In this document: positions 33,905-43,720 of the stretch, piece after piece
Layout of the letters: each line of letters starts with the position of its first letter
Numbering within the stretch: position 1 is the stretch's first letter
DNA from: JAAYLC01 sp035654795
GTDB lineage: Bacteria; Bacteroidota; Bacteroidia; Flavobacteriales; Flavobacteriaceae
DNA length: 64,000 bases
Assembly (NCBI GenBank): GCA_035654795.1
Contig: DASRWC010000019.1
Coordinates: 20,915-84,914, forward strand
Direction of reading: 5' to 3'
Program-made: the position numbers and the translations under genes
The notes under the pieces: model-generated
What the model saw: only the letters and a program-made list of their open reading frames with translations
What the model was told of the DNA's origin: nothing
Database searches by the model: none

Positions 33905-34624
33905 ATGAATCTTGCCATAGACGTTGGGAATACCTTTACCAAAATTGGGGTGTTTCATAACGGAAACCTAATTGAAGCTCGAAGATGCCTGACCTTGAGC
34001 CTCATTGAGAACATCCAATCTCTTACTGAAAAGCATCCCATTCAAAATGGGATTGTGGCGTTTGTGAAAAACCTTTCTGATGACCAACATCGGTGGCTCC
34101 AAAATCGATTTGAAGTAATCATTCTGGATCCCTCAAAAAAGCTGCCATTCCACAACAAATATTCCACGCCAAAGACTCTGGGAATGGATCGTGTAGCTTT
34201 AGTGGCTGCTGCGGTTAAAAACTTTCCGAACCGCAACTCCTTGATCATTGACGCAGGAACTTGCATTACTTATGATTTCTTGAATACGCAAAGAGAATAT
34301 TTCGGAGGTGCAATTTCTCCCGGTTTGCGAATGCGATATGAAGCCATGAATAAACTGACAGCTGCCCTACCTCTATTAGACTCTGTACATCCAAAAAATT
34401 TCATCGGATCCTCAACAGAAGAATCCATGCACAGTGGAGTCTATTACGGAATTATCAATGAGATAGAAGGTTTCATTACTATGTACCAAAATAAATACGA
34501 TGATTTAACAGTTATTTTAACAGGAGGAGACTCACATTTTTTGCGAGATAGTTTAAAAAATGACATCTTTGCCAACCCTAATTTTTTATTGGAAGGTCTC
34601 AATCATATTTTGGAATTCAATTAG
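33905..34624 (+). CDS. coaX: type III pantothenate kinase
   Basis: It phosphorylates pantothenate, the first step of coenzyme A synthesis. The 239 residues fit the ASKHA-fold CoaX type: N-terminal phosphate loop MNLAIDVGNTFTKIGVF, KTLGMDRVALVAAA, the second phosphate motif IIDAGTCITYDF with the catalytic Asp, GGAISPGLRMRYEAM, and VILTGGDSHFL. It starts an operon of envelope genes. The next gene follows 5 bp later. Confidence 0.96.
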   Translation: MNLAIDVGNTFTKIGVFHNGNLIEARRCLTLSLIENIQSLTEKHPIQNGIVAFVKNLSDDQHRWLQNRFEVIILDPSKKLPFHNKYSTPKTLGMDRVALVAAAVKNFPNRNSLIIDAGTCITYDFLNTQREYFGGAISPGLRMRYEAMNKLTAALPLLDSVHPKNFIGSSTEESMHSGVYYGIINEIEGFITMYQNKYDDLTVILTGGDSHFLRDSLKNDIFANPNFLLEGLNHILEFN

Positions 34625-34629
34625 TTTTG

Positions 34630-35868
34630 ATGTTTAGACGTCTCTTAGTCGCAATATTTCTTTGTCTATCGGCTTTGATTACAGCCCAGGAAGGAACAAC
34701 CTCACCCTACTCTTTTTATGGCGTAGGAATGCAAAAGTTCCGTGGAACCATGGAAAACAGATCCATGGGCGGAATTGGAATCTTTTCAGATAGCATTCAC
34801 TTAAATCTTCAAAATCCCGCAGCCTACTCCGAGTTGCGATTGGTAAATTTCTCTGTAGCGGCAAGCTATCAGTTGAACGCTCAACAAACCCTTTCTGCCA
34901 AACAACGCAATGAATCTGTTTCGCTTGATTATCTGGCAATAGGAATTCCAATGGGAAAATTAGGCGTCGGTTTGGGAGTAATGCCAAACACAGCTGTTGG
35001 TTATCACTTCATGTCTGAAAATGAAGATGGAGTAACAGAATATTCAGGTGAAGGCGGAATGAATAAGGTATTCCTATCGGCCGGATATCAGGTCACTCCT
35101 AATCTATCACTAGGTATTGATGCAGGATATAACTTTGGAAAAAGCGAAAACTCCTTAATCAATCAAAAAAGTGATGTAGCTTATGGCACACGTGTTCGTG
35201 ACTTTAGCAGATCGCACGGATTTAGCCTGAACTTTGGTGCCATTTTCAAAAAACCGCTAAACGAGAAGCTTGAAGTAATTGGAGCCGTGACTTATGCTCC
35301 ATCATTAAATCTCTATACCAATAATTCAAGAAGCATTTCTACGGTGTCTATTCGCGCAACCGGAATGACTACCATTGATGAGCGTGAGATATATAAACCT
35401 AATGATGAAATGTCATATCCATCTGAGTTTTCTATTGGTGCCGGAATTTCATATCCTAAACATTGGGGAATAGGATTATCTTATGCAAATAAACAAATGA
35501 GTAATTTTAACGGAACGGCATTTGATACCGAAAATGCCAATTTCAAAACTGCCTCAAAATTTAATATCGGCGGCTTCTATATTCCGGAATATAACTCATT
35601 CAATAAATATTTTAAACGTATAGTCTACCGCGCAGGAATACGATTCGAGGAGTCCGGAATAGAGGTCAACGGACATGGCATTAATGAATTTGGCATATCT
35701 TTTGGATTAGGTATGCCCGCCGGAAGAACGTTCTCTAATATCAATGTGGGATTTGAAATAGGAAGGCGCGGCACCAAAGATTACGGCTTGATTCAAGAAA
35801 ATTTCTTTAACACGATAATCAGCTTTTCGCTTAGCGATCTTTGGTTTGAGAAAAAACTTTACGATTAA
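34630..35868 (+). CDS. outer-membrane beta-barrel protein
   Basis: A 412-residue exported protein with a signal peptide of about 20 residues (MFRRLLVAIFLCLSALITAQ). It has many alternating strands with aromatic edges and ends in a barrel-type C-terminus. The N-terminal part, SPYSFYGVGMQKFRGTMENRSMGGIGIF, with LNLQNPAAYSE, resembles the FadL/OmpP1-like Bacteroidota barrel family that often follows coaX. Substrate unknown. An in-frame TTG at 34627 is possible, but the ATG at 34630 fits the signal peptide better. Confidence 0.8.
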   Translation: MFRRLLVAIFLCLSALITAQEGTTSPYSFYGVGMQKFRGTMENRSMGGIGIFSDSIHLNLQNPAAYSELRLVNFSVAASYQLNAQQTLSAKQRNESVSLDYLAIGIPMGKLGVGLGVMPNTAVGYHFMSENEDGVTEYSGEGGMNKVFLSAGYQVTPNLSLGIDAGYNFGKSENSLINQKSDVAYGTRVRDFSRSHGFSLNFGAIFKKPLNEKLEVIGAVTYAPSLNLYTNNSRSISTVSIRATGMTTIDEREIYKPNDEMSYPSEFSIGAGISYPKHWGIGLSYANKQMSNFNGTAFDTENANFKTASKFNIGGFYIPEYNSFNKYFKRIVYRAGIRFEESGIEVNGHGINEFGISFGLGMPAGRTFSNINVGFEIGRRGTKDYGLIQENFFNTIISFSLSDLWFEKKLYD

Positions 35869-35889
35869 TATTATTTTTTTTTAAATGTC

Positions 35890-37251
35890 ATGAAAACGAA
35901 AGTTAGTCTATTTTTTGCAGTTTTACTGATATCTTTCACAGGCAAGACTCTGGCTCAAGCACCCGATGATTGTGCTGTAACTTTGTCTTATTTCATAGAA
36001 CCTGCAAAAGCCAGAAATTATGAAGGAGCTCTAAAACATTACGATAAAGTAATAAAAGAATGTCCCAAAGTCAGCCTAGCAACATATCAGTATGCTGTTC
36101 GCATGTTTGAGTATTTTATCGAGGAGAAAAATGACAAGAGTAAAGTGCCTGATTTAATTCAAGCCTGGAGATTGCGCCTGGAAAATTTCCCCGACAAAAC
36201 ATCTGAAGGAGAAGTGTTGACCACCATTGCTCAACTTCAGTATGATAACAATATTGGAACCAAAGAAGAACAGTTTAAAGCTTTTGATGAGGCCTTTAAG
36301 AAAGACCCGGAAAACTTTACCAGTGGTAAAAGCTTATACACCTATTTCTCCTTGGCAGTTGATCTTTTCAACGACAACAAAAAAGAACTACAGGAAATCT
36401 TCCAGTTGTATGATGTGGTTATGGAGAAAATAGATGTAGAGAAAAACAATCTTGCGGAAAAATTGACTCCACTACTTGATAAAAGTGAGAACGGCGGTCT
36501 TGACGAAAGAGAAGAACACAACAAAGATGTGTACGAAAACAATCTTGAAGTTTACGCAACAGTAGAAAGCAGTGTGAATGGAAAATTAGGACAATTGGCC
36601 GATTGTGATAACCTAGTACCATTTTATGAAAAAGATTTTGAAAACAAGAAAAGCGATATTGATTGGTTGAAATCTGCAAGCAACCGTCTGGATGCAAAAG
36701 ATTGTCAGAGTCCGCTATCCAATAAATTGGCAGCACGCCTGCACGAGTTGGAGCCTAGTTCTACCTCTGCCTACTTACTTGGAAAAAGAGCCGAGGCTGA
36801 AGGCAAAGCAACTAAAGCTCTTGAATATTTCAACGAAGCAGCAAATCTTGAAAAAGACAATTCTAAAAAAGCAAGAATCTATTTCAGCATAGCTGAAAAT
36901 TATAGAAAAAAAGGAAGTTTATCTCAAGCAAGAACTTATTACAACAAAATGCTTGAAGCCAAACCATCTTCCGGAATTGCTTATTATAGAATAGGTGCAA
37001 TGTATGCAGAAAGTGCCGGAAATTGCGGAAATACAGTGTTTGAAAAACGAGCTATCTATTGGTTAGCAGCTGATATGATGGACAAAGCAGCACGAGTGGA
37101 TGCTTCTATTGCAAACAATGCTCGTGATGCAGCAAACAGTTATAGACAACGTGCTCCTCAGAAAAAAGAGATTTTTGAAGAGGACATGGCAGGGAAAACA
37201 ATCCAATTTAACTGTTGGGTTGGCGGAAGCGTGAAAGTTCCAAACCTATAA
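35890..37251 (+). CDS. exported tetratricopeptide-repeat protein
   Basis: A 453-residue protein with a signal peptide (to about residue 22, TLAQAP). It then has helical TPR-type repeats, for example EGALKHYDKVIKECP at 40-54, KALEYFNEAANLEKD and QARTYYNKMLEAKP near 310-365. The last 30 residues are loop-like with a GNCGN motif. TPR repeats mediate protein contacts. Its place between the barrel gene and lptC suggests an outer-membrane or periplasmic assembly role. Confidence 0.85.
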   Translation: MKTKVSLFFAVLLISFTGKTLAQAPDDCAVTLSYFIEPAKARNYEGALKHYDKVIKECPKVSLATYQYAVRMFEYFIEEKNDKSKVPDLIQAWRLRLENFPDKTSEGEVLTTIAQLQYDNNIGTKEEQFKAFDEAFKKDPENFTSGKSLYTYFSLAVDLFNDNKKELQEIFQLYDVVMEKIDVEKNNLAEKLTPLLDKSENGGLDEREEHNKDVYENNLEVYATVESSVNGKLGQLADCDNLVPFYEKDFENKKSDIDWLKSASNRLDAKDCQSPLSNKLAARLHELEPSSTSAYLLGKRAEAEGKATKALEYFNEAANLEKDNSKKARIYFSIAENYRKKGSLSQARTYYNKMLEAKPSSGIAYYRIGAMYAESAGNCGNTVFEKRAIYWLAADMMDKAARVDASIANNARDAANSYRQRAPQKKEIFEEDMAGKTIQFNCWVGGSVKVPNL

Positions 37252-37258
37252 GAAGTTT

Positions 37259-37834
37259 ATGATTAACATATCTCATAAATGCGGAGGCGTGATGGCTATT
37301 CTAATAGGCATCACGCTTTTCGCTTGTGAGGGTAATTATCAAAAAGCACGGAAATTAAATATTTCTGATAATGCACCCGTAGCAGAAGGAACAAATATCA
37401 ACTTCAAATATACTGACTCGGGAAAGTTGATAACTAATTTGCTCGCTGAAAAACTTTTAGACTACTCAAATTTTGAATACTCTTACAAAGAATTCCCTAA
37501 CGGAGTTGAAGTTCATTTCTGGGATGAAAATGGAAAAGAAAGCACCGTTACCTCAGATTACGCCATCCAGTATGATAAGTCTGAACTTGTTGACCTTCGA
37601 AAAAACGTAGTTATACAAACCGCCGACAGCGTTGAACTTTATGCCCAACAACTTTATTGGGATCAAAAAAATCAATGGATCTTTACCGATCTGCCATATA
37701 AAATTAAGTTTAAGGATGGCTCCTATAATGAAGGGGCGCAGTTTGACAGTAACCAGGATTTCACGGTTTTCCTCTCCAGAAAAAACCAGGGAGTCCAATT
37801 AATAGATAAAAACACCATAGATCATGCTCCGTAA
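37259..37834 (+). CDS. lptC: LPS export protein LptC
   Basis: LptC is the inner-membrane, periplasm-facing part of the Lpt bridge that passes LPS from LptBFG to LptA. The 191 residues have an N-terminal signal-like segment ending in FAC at about residue 23, so it may be lipid-anchored, as in other Bacteroidota. A beta-jellyroll follows, with the repeated strand motifs YDKSELVDLRKNVVIQTADS and LYAQQLYWDQKNQWIFTDLPYKIKF. The 3' end overlaps the following gene by 11 bp. Confidence 0.88.
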   Translation: MINISHKCGGVMAILIGITLFACEGNYQKARKLNISDNAPVAEGTNINFKYTDSGKLITNLLAEKLLDYSNFEYSYKEFPNGVEVHFWDENGKESTVTSDYAIQYDKSELVDLRKNVVIQTADSVELYAQQLYWDQKNQWIFTDLPYKIKFKDGSYNEGAQFDSNQDFTVFLSRKNQGVQLIDKNTIDHAP

Positions 37835-38030
37835 AATAACCGTGATTTTTGAATATTTTTACTTCGTTGTTGCCTTGTTCTTCTTATATAAAACTTATGA
37901 ACTTTGGAATACCGACGAACAGTCCCGTGCCTATCTTTTCCTTTTTTTTGCAGGAATAGCTATATTTATGTTCTTCTTCCGACGCAATTTTAGACGTAGA
38001 GTCGAAAAAAGAATGAAAGACAGAGAGTAA
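37824..38030 (+). CDS. small membrane protein of the lptC operon
   Basis: A 68-residue protein with two membrane helices (residues 8-22 and 38-53) and a strongly basic C-terminus (RRNFRRRVEKRMKDRE). The start overlaps lptC by 11 bp, and 6 bp separate its stop from the next gene, so it is translated within one operon. No family is recognised. The position between lptC and the CNNM/CBS gene suggests an envelope role. Confidence 0.72.
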   Translation: MLRKITVIFEYFYFVVALFFLYKTYELWNTDEQSRAYLFLFFAGIAIFMFFFRRNFRRRVEKRMKDRE

Positions 38031-38036
38031 TCCCTT

Positions 38037-39284
38037 ATGGCCTACGGCATCATCATATCTATGCTAATTTTATCCGCCTTCTTTTCAGGTATGGAGATAG
38101 CATATATTTCTTCCAATAGAATCCATCTGGAAATTGAGAAAAAACAACAAAGTTTTTTAGCTCAGATTCTAAGCAGGCTTACACGGCGGCCTTCAAAATT
38201 TATTGCTACCATGCTCATTGGTAACAATATCGCCCTTGTAGTCTATGGTTTTTATATGGGAGATTTGCTGATGGAGTTTATCCCCATAGCAGGATTTAGC
38301 GGCATTTTGGTTCAGACAATTATTTCTACCTTAATTATTCTTATCACGGCAGAATTTCTCCCAAAGGTTATTTTCCAAATTTATGCCAATAATCTATTTA
38401 AAGTATTCGCTCTACCCGCCTACTTCTTCTACATCCTGTTTTCTTTAATCTCTGAATTCATTATGGTGATCTCAGATTTCTTGCTAAAAAAAGTATTTAA
38501 AAGTGAAGGAGATACTGTACCCTTAACTTTTAGCAAAGTAGAATTGGGACATTATATATCAGAACAAATGGAAGTGGTGGAAGCCAAAGAGGAAATAGAT
38601 TCGGAAATACAAATTTTCCAAAATGCCTTAGATTTTGCCGAAATTAAAACTCGAGAGGCCATGATTCCAAGAACAGAAATTGTAGCTGTTGACTTGGAAA
38701 CATCTCCTAAAGAACTTGTAACGCTTTTTACAGAAACAGGTCTTTCAAAAATTTTGGTTTTCAAAGAGAACATTGATGATATTGTGGGTTATGTGCATTC
38801 TTTTGAATTATTTAAAAAACCTACAACCATAAAAGAAGTACTCATGCCGGTGATCTATGTTCCGGAGACTATGCTGGCCAAAGATGTACTCAACGCCCTA
38901 AGCCGAAAAAGAAAAAGTATCGCTGTTGTTATTGATGAATATGGCGGAACCAGTGGAATAATTACCGTAGAAGATATTATTGAAGAACTTTTTGGAGATA
39001 TTGAAGATGAACATGACACCATTGAACTTATTGAAGAAGAGCTGGGGCCCGGGCATTTTAGATTCTCAGCCAGGCTGGAGGTAGATTATCTAAATGAAGA
39101 ATATGGGCTAGACCTTGAGGAGAGTGAAAACTATGAAACTCTTGGAGGCTATATTGTAAATTATACTGAAGAAATTCCCGAACAAGGAGAAACGGTGGAA
39201 ATCGAAGATAATGTGTTCACCATACTAGAAGTGTCCAGCACCAAAATTGAATTGGTAGAACTGAGAACCCCCATGGAAGACTGA
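38037..39284 (+). CDS. hemolysin-type CNNM/CBS membrane protein (CorC family)
   Basis: A 415-residue protein: a CNNM/DUF21 membrane domain with three to four helices (residues 1-140, starting MAYGIIISMLILSAFFSGMEIAYI), then a pair of CBS domains (TREAMIPRTEIVAVD and SIAVVIDEYGGTSGIITVEDIIEELFGDI), and a C-terminal CorC_HlyC domain. This architecture is linked to magnesium/cobalt handling. Despite the family name it need not be a toxin. It is a separate paralogue of the gliding-associated GldE type, as judged by its neighbours only. Confidence 0.93.
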   Translation: MAYGIIISMLILSAFFSGMEIAYISSNRIHLEIEKKQQSFLAQILSRLTRRPSKFIATMLIGNNIALVVYGFYMGDLLMEFIPIAGFSGILVQTIISTLIILITAEFLPKVIFQIYANNLFKVFALPAYFFYILFSLISEFIMVISDFLLKKVFKSEGDTVPLTFSKVELGHYISEQMEVVEAKEEIDSEIQIFQNALDFAEIKTREAMIPRTEIVAVDLETSPKELVTLFTETGLSKILVFKENIDDIVGYVHSFELFKKPTTIKEVLMPVIYVPETMLAKDVLNALSRKRKSIAVVIDEYGGTSGIITVEDIIEELFGDIEDEHDTIELIEEELGPGHFRFSARLEVDYLNEEYGLDLEESENYETLGGYIVNYTEEIPEQGETVEIEDNVFTILEVSSTKIELVELRTPMED

Positions 39285-39446
39285 CCCGTAGCCAGCCAAA
39301 TTTTTTGTTTTAACTTTTTATTAATGAGTCGAAATTACTATTTTCGCACCCTGAATTATCCAAAAAAATCAAAATATTGCGGATAAACCTTTATCATTTC
39401 TCATGACAACCTTGGGAAATTTGAAATTAAATTTTTTAATCATCAA

Positions 39447-41552
39447 ATGGCAATCTTAAACAGTATCAGACAACGAGGAGTTTTCCTCATTCTTATTATC
39501 GCCTTAGCTCTATTTGCTTTTATTCTGAGCGATATCTTAACCAGTCGGGGCGGCGCCAAAGGTCAAACAAACATCGCTACAATTAATGGAGTAGACATTC
39601 CACGAGAAGATTTCATGCGCGAGGTAGAAATGACACAAAGAAACACCAATGCAAACACTTCGGTAGCTATGAATCGCGTTTGGGAACAAGAATTGCGACG
39701 AGTACTCATGGAGGAGCAATTTGAAAAGGCCGGAATCACTGTAGAAAAAGCCCAGCTTGACAGAGGTCTGAAAGCCGCATTAGGCAACAACCCAACCTTC
39801 TTAAATGAAGCGGGAGAAGTGGATGACGCAAGAATTCAAGAATATATTGCCACCATAAAAGCATCTTCCCCTCAAATGTATCAAGAATGGATTCAATTCG
39901 AAAATGCCTTGTCTATCGGTATTTTGGAAGACACCTATATTAACATGATCAAAGGAGGACTTCACGGGAGCCAACTGGAAGGAGAACAAGAATATCACTT
40001 TGAAAATGATAAAGTTAATTTCACCTATGCTATGGTGCCTTATTCCTCTATTACTGATGAAGAAATAAACGTAACTGACAAGGAGATTCAAAAATACATT
40101 TCAGAAAGACCAAAGCAATTTGAAGTAGAAGCCTCTGCCGATTTAGAATATGTTCTTTTTTCAGAAAATCCGTCAGACGCTGATATAGAGGAGGCTAAAA
40201 AAGAAATCTCAACTCTTTTGACCAAGAGAGTAGAATTTAATCGTGAGACTAAAGCAAACGATTCGTTACCCGGCTTTCAGGATGTAGAAGATTTTGAAGA
40301 ATTCGTAAATACGCACTCTGAAGTTCCTTATTCAGATCGTTGGTATTTCGAAAATGAACTTCCCTCTTCGGCTGCTTCCAATTTGATAGCACTGGAAAAA
40401 GGACAAGTCTATGGTCCTTATCGCGATGGAAACACTTATAATATCAGCAAGGTTATTGACACCAAAAAAATGCCGGACTCTGCAGATTCTAAACACATAT
40501 TAATCCGATATGTGGGAACCATGCGTGCTGGAGACGATATAACACGTTCTAAAGAGGAAGCAGCAAAAATGGCAGACAGTATTCTTGCTGTGGTAAAGAA
40601 AACTCCTTCCAAATTTGAAGATCTTGCAAAAGAACTTTCTGATGATCCTTCCAAAGGAAATGGCGGAGACTTGGGCACCTCAACTCCCGGAAGAATGGTT
40701 CCACCATTTGATCAATTCATCTTCAACAACCCGGAAGGAACAATCGGTCTTGTAGAAACTGATTTTGGCTATCACGTAGTTCAGGTTGGAAAACAGTCTG
40801 CTGCAAAACCGGCAATTAAGATAGCAACTGTGGTAAAACCCATTGAGCCTTCAGACAAAACCATGAATGATCTTTTCTCTGATGCGTCAAAATTTGAAGT
40901 TGCCGTTTCAAAAGGAGACTTTAACAAAGTAGCCGAAGAACAAAACTTAGAAGTAAGACCGGTTAATAAAATTGGACCCATGCACGCAACAATTCCGGGG
41001 ATTGACAACAACCGAGGCATAGTAACTTGGGCATTTAACAAAGACACGAAAGTGGGAGACACCAAACGTTTTAGCGTGTCTAACGGCTATGTTATAGCAA
41101 GACTTACACGTAAAAATAAAAAAGGATTGGCATCTGTAGAAGATGTTTCTGATAAAGTGAAACCCATTTTAATCAAAGAGAAAAAAGCTCAAAAAATTAA
41201 GGAATCCCTTGCCGGAAAATCAATGGAAGAGATAGCTCAATCTCAAAATACTTCTGTTAGAACGGCTTCGTCCGTCAGCTTAGGGAATCCGATGATAGGA
41301 GCTTCAAAGGAACCCAAAGTAGTAGGTTATGCCTTTGGAACAAAATCCGGAGAGACTACAAAACTTATTGAAGGAAATGACGGTATTTATATGCTGAAAG
41401 TTGGTTCCTTAACGCCCGCACCAAAAATGGATAATTATAGAAACCAGGCGCAAAAGTTAGGACAGAAAAATCAATCAAGTGCCCCTAGTCAGGTAATAAA
41501 CGCACTAAAGAAAAAAGCAGACATTAAAGATAATCGCGCTGAATTTTACTAA
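39447..41552 (+). CDS. PpiD-like periplasmic peptidyl-prolyl isomerase
   Basis: A 701-residue foldase anchored by one N-terminal helix (residues 12-31, FLILIIALALFAFILSDIL). The SurA_N-type chaperone region is followed by a parvulin domain near residues 340-450 (DSKHILIRYVG, FEDLAKELSDDPSKGNGGDLG, FDQFIFNNPEGTIG, GYHVVQV) and a second, degenerate rotamase-like part. It helps fold outer-membrane and periplasmic proteins after Sec export. A TATTTTCG-CACCC box lies near 39340, one mismatch to consensus, with a long 5' leader. A strong terminator follows. Confidence 0.93.
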   Translation: MAILNSIRQRGVFLILIIALALFAFILSDILTSRGGAKGQTNIATINGVDIPREDFMREVEMTQRNTNANTSVAMNRVWEQELRRVLMEEQFEKAGITVEKAQLDRGLKAALGNNPTFLNEAGEVDDARIQEYIATIKASSPQMYQEWIQFENALSIGILEDTYINMIKGGLHGSQLEGEQEYHFENDKVNFTYAMVPYSSITDEEINVTDKEIQKYISERPKQFEVEASADLEYVLFSENPSDADIEEAKKEISTLLTKRVEFNRETKANDSLPGFQDVEDFEEFVNTHSEVPYSDRWYFENELPSSAASNLIALEKGQVYGPYRDGNTYNISKVIDTKKMPDSADSKHILIRYVGTMRAGDDITRSKEEAAKMADSILAVVKKTPSKFEDLAKELSDDPSKGNGGDLGTSTPGRMVPPFDQFIFNNPEGTIGLVETDFGYHVVQVGKQSAAKPAIKIATVVKPIEPSDKTMNDLFSDASKFEVAVSKGDFNKVAEEQNLEVRPVNKIGPMHATIPGIDNNRGIVTWAFNKDTKVGDTKRFSVSNGYVIARLTRKNKKGLASVEDVSDKVKPILIKEKKAQKIKESLAGKSMEEIAQSQNTSVRTASSVSLGNPMIGASKEPKVVGYAFGTKSGETTKLIEGNDGIYMLKVGSLTPAPKMDNYRNQAQKLGQKNQSSAPSQVINALKKKADIKDNRAEFY

Positions 41553-41576
41553 TTCATATCTTTTTGTCCGAAATAA

Positions 41577-41617
41577 CCAAAAAACCTCGTTACTTTGTTG
41601 AACGGGGTTTTTTATTT
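41577..41617 (+). terminator. terminator after the ppiD-like gene
   Basis: AACCTCGTT pairs with AACGGGGTT (one G-T pair) around a 9-nt loop, followed by a six-T run. Confidence 0.8.
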
Positions 41618-41679
41618 TGTAGAGACTTCGTACTTTGAACAATCATTTCTTTAATAATCAACACTATATTTTTATTGTT

Positions 41680-42597
41680 ATGAGTCACGATGATATTCTA
41701 AAAGCGATAGACGAAAAGTATCAGAATCTCGGGGAGAATGCCGAATCTTACTTAAAAGGACTTTTACAGGCCAAACCCATCACCTACTGGGATTACATTC
41801 AAGTTGATACACTACTTACCCTCCAAAAAACCCGCACCAATTTTAAAGATGAAAAAATCTTTGTGATGTATCATCAGGTAACGGAATTGACTCTTGGGAT
41901 GATGCTACATGAAATAGAACAACTTTCAGAAGGAGAGAACCTGCCGGAATCAGTCTGGCTCGATAAGCTTGAGCGACTTAATAGATATACCAGTCTTCTC
42001 ATTACCTCTTTTGACATCATGAAATATGGAATGGACTATGATGATTACAATGTATTTAGATATACCTTAACCCCCGCCAGCGGTTTCCAAAGTGCTTCCT
42101 TTAGATACCTCGAATTATACTCCACACGTCTTCAAAACCTAATTAATGATAAAGGCCGCGAAAGACTTCCGGAAAATCCTACCCTAGATGATTATTTCGA
42201 AAATATTTACTGGAAAGATGCCGGACTCAACAGAAAAACAGGCAAAATGACCTTAACCATGCGTCTTTTCATAGAGAAATATGAAGAGGATTTTAAGAGA
42301 CTTGCAAAAAAAGTTCAAGGAAAAACTTTGGAAGAACGGGTGGCACAGATGACCAATCCGTCAGAAGAATTAAAAGCCAAATTGAAAGAATTCGACCATT
42401 TTTATAATGTATCCTGGCCTATCGTTCATTTAGAAACGGCGCAGCATTTCTTAGACAGTCGGGGCGAAACTAAGGCGGCAACAGGAGGATCTGAATGGAA
42501 AAAATACCTGAGTCCAAAATTCCAACAACGTAAGTTTTTTCCTGAACTCTGGTCTGAATCTGAGCTTCTCACTTGGGGAGAAGTCACCGGAAACTAG
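41680..42597 (+). CDS. kynA: tryptophan 2,3-dioxygenase family protein
   Basis: A heme enzyme that opens the indole ring of tryptophan to N-formylkynurenine. The 305 residues are mostly helical, with ITYWDYIQVDTLLTLQ, the heme-side region MYHQVTELTLGMMLHEIEQL, LTPASGFQSASFRYLELY (substrate loop, with the family SGFQS motif), and GGSEWKKYL near the C-terminus. Flavobacterial members are a little longer than the classic 280. A frame upstream to 41635 exists, but the ATG at 41680 has the typical start SHDDILKAID. It leads a run of three plus-strand genes. Confidence 0.92.
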   Translation: MSHDDILKAIDEKYQNLGENAESYLKGLLQAKPITYWDYIQVDTLLTLQKTRTNFKDEKIFVMYHQVTELTLGMMLHEIEQLSEGENLPESVWLDKLERLNRYTSLLITSFDIMKYGMDYDDYNVFRYTLTPASGFQSASFRYLELYSTRLQNLINDKGRERLPENPTLDDYFENIYWKDAGLNRKTGKMTLTMRLFIEKYEEDFKRLAKKVQGKTLEERVAQMTNPSEELKAKLKEFDHFYNVSWPIVHLETAQHFLDSRGETKAATGGSEWKKYLSPKFQQRKFFPELWSESELLTWGEVTGN

Positions 42598-42603
42598 ATA
42601 AAA

Positions 42604-42954
42604 ATGGATATCCATATCAAACGAATTTATGAAACCCCGACAGATACCGACGGTATCCGCGTTCTCATAGATCGTGTATGGCCCAGAGGAATCAGAAAAG
42701 AAGATGCCCGATTAACGGAATGGATAAAAGAAATCGCCCCTTCCACCACATTACGGAAGTGGTTTGGTCATCAAGAAGAACGATTCCAAGAATTCTCTAA
42801 AAATTATGTGCAAGAATTGAAAGAACAAGAAGCGCTGGTGGAAAAGCTTTTGGGATATGCCGAAAAAAAACGACTAACTTTGCTTTATGGAGCTAAGGAC
42901 GAAAAACACAATCAAGCAGTCGTTCTCAAAAATTATCTTGAAAACTATCGGTAA
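42604..42954 (+). CDS. DUF488 family protein
   Basis: A 116-residue cytoplasmic protein. It contains IKRIYETPTDTDGIRVLIDRVWPRGI, the conserved DUF488 signature, then WIKEIAPSTTLRKWFGH and RLTLLYGAKDEKHNQAVVL. The family's role is not established, although a nucleotide- or nucleic-acid-related role has been suggested. It lies 6 bp after tryptophan dioxygenase. Confidence 0.9.
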   Translation: MDIHIKRIYETPTDTDGIRVLIDRVWPRGIRKEDARLTEWIKEIAPSTTLRKWFGHQEERFQEFSKNYVQELKEQEALVEKLLGYAEKKRLTLLYGAKDEKHNQAVVLKNYLENYR

Positions 42955-42968
42955 CAGTTCATTTTTTG

Positions 42969-43718
42969 ATGCGGTATTTATTTGGAACCTTATTTTTTCT
43001 ATTTTCTATTTCCATCTCCGGACAAATTCTCAATGTCGAATCCCTAAGGAAAGTGACCGATACTTCCGGTTTTACCGGTTCTGCCAGCGTCGATTTTTCC
43101 TTGAAACGTGATAAAAACGAATATCACGAATTGAGTAGCAATATCCACGTCCAGTATAAAATGAACAGACACCTTGTGCTATGGAAAAATGATTTAAACC
43201 TAAAAAGTATAGAAGGAAATAAATTCCAAAATAGCGGAGCAACTCACCTCCGATACAATTATCGGTTCCATCCAAGAATAGCTTGGGAAGCATTCGTTCA
43301 GGCACAATACAACAAAGTTGCGAAAATTGATTTTAGAGGATTGCTGGGAACCGGACCACGATTCAAAATGACCAAATATGAAAATTATAAGATCTATCTT
43401 GGGATAACCATAATGTATGAACAAGAAGAACTCAGTGATAAAGTTACTCCTATTCAAAGAGATTTAAGAGGTTCATCCTATCTTTCTATGAGCCTCTATC
43501 CCACCGACAATTTAACAATTGTCGGAACCACATATTATCAGCCAAAATTGAGACATTTTACAGACTACCGAGTTTCCAGCGAAACTTCCTTATTGTTTAA
43601 CGTTTTCGCACAGCTGGCTTTCAAAACTTCTTTCATTTTTATCTATGACAACGCTCCGGCTGTAGATATTCCCACATCTCAATATAGTCTAACCACAGGA
43701 TTGGTTTATACCTTTTGA
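42969..43718 (+). CDS. DUF481-type outer-membrane protein
   Basis: A 249-residue exported protein with a signal peptide (MRYLFGTLFFLFSISISGQ) and a run of beta strands ending in aromatic YSLTTGLVYTF, typical of an outer-membrane barrel. The strand pattern and size fit the DUF481 salt-stress-type family (VDFSLKRDKNEYHELSSN, NSGATHLRYNYRFHPRIAWEAFVQAQYN). Its ATG is at 42969. A TTG one codon before is not needed. Confidence 0.78.
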   Translation: MRYLFGTLFFLFSISISGQILNVESLRKVTDTSGFTGSASVDFSLKRDKNEYHELSSNIHVQYKMNRHLVLWKNDLNLKSIEGNKFQNSGATHLRYNYRFHPRIAWEAFVQAQYNKVAKIDFRGLLGTGPRFKMTKYENYKIYLGITIMYEQEELSDKVTPIQRDLRGSSYLSMSLYPTDNLTIVGTTYYQPKLRHFTDYRVSSETSLLFNVFAQLAFKTSFIFIYDNAPAVDIPTSQYSLTTGLVYTF

Positions 43719-43720
43719 TC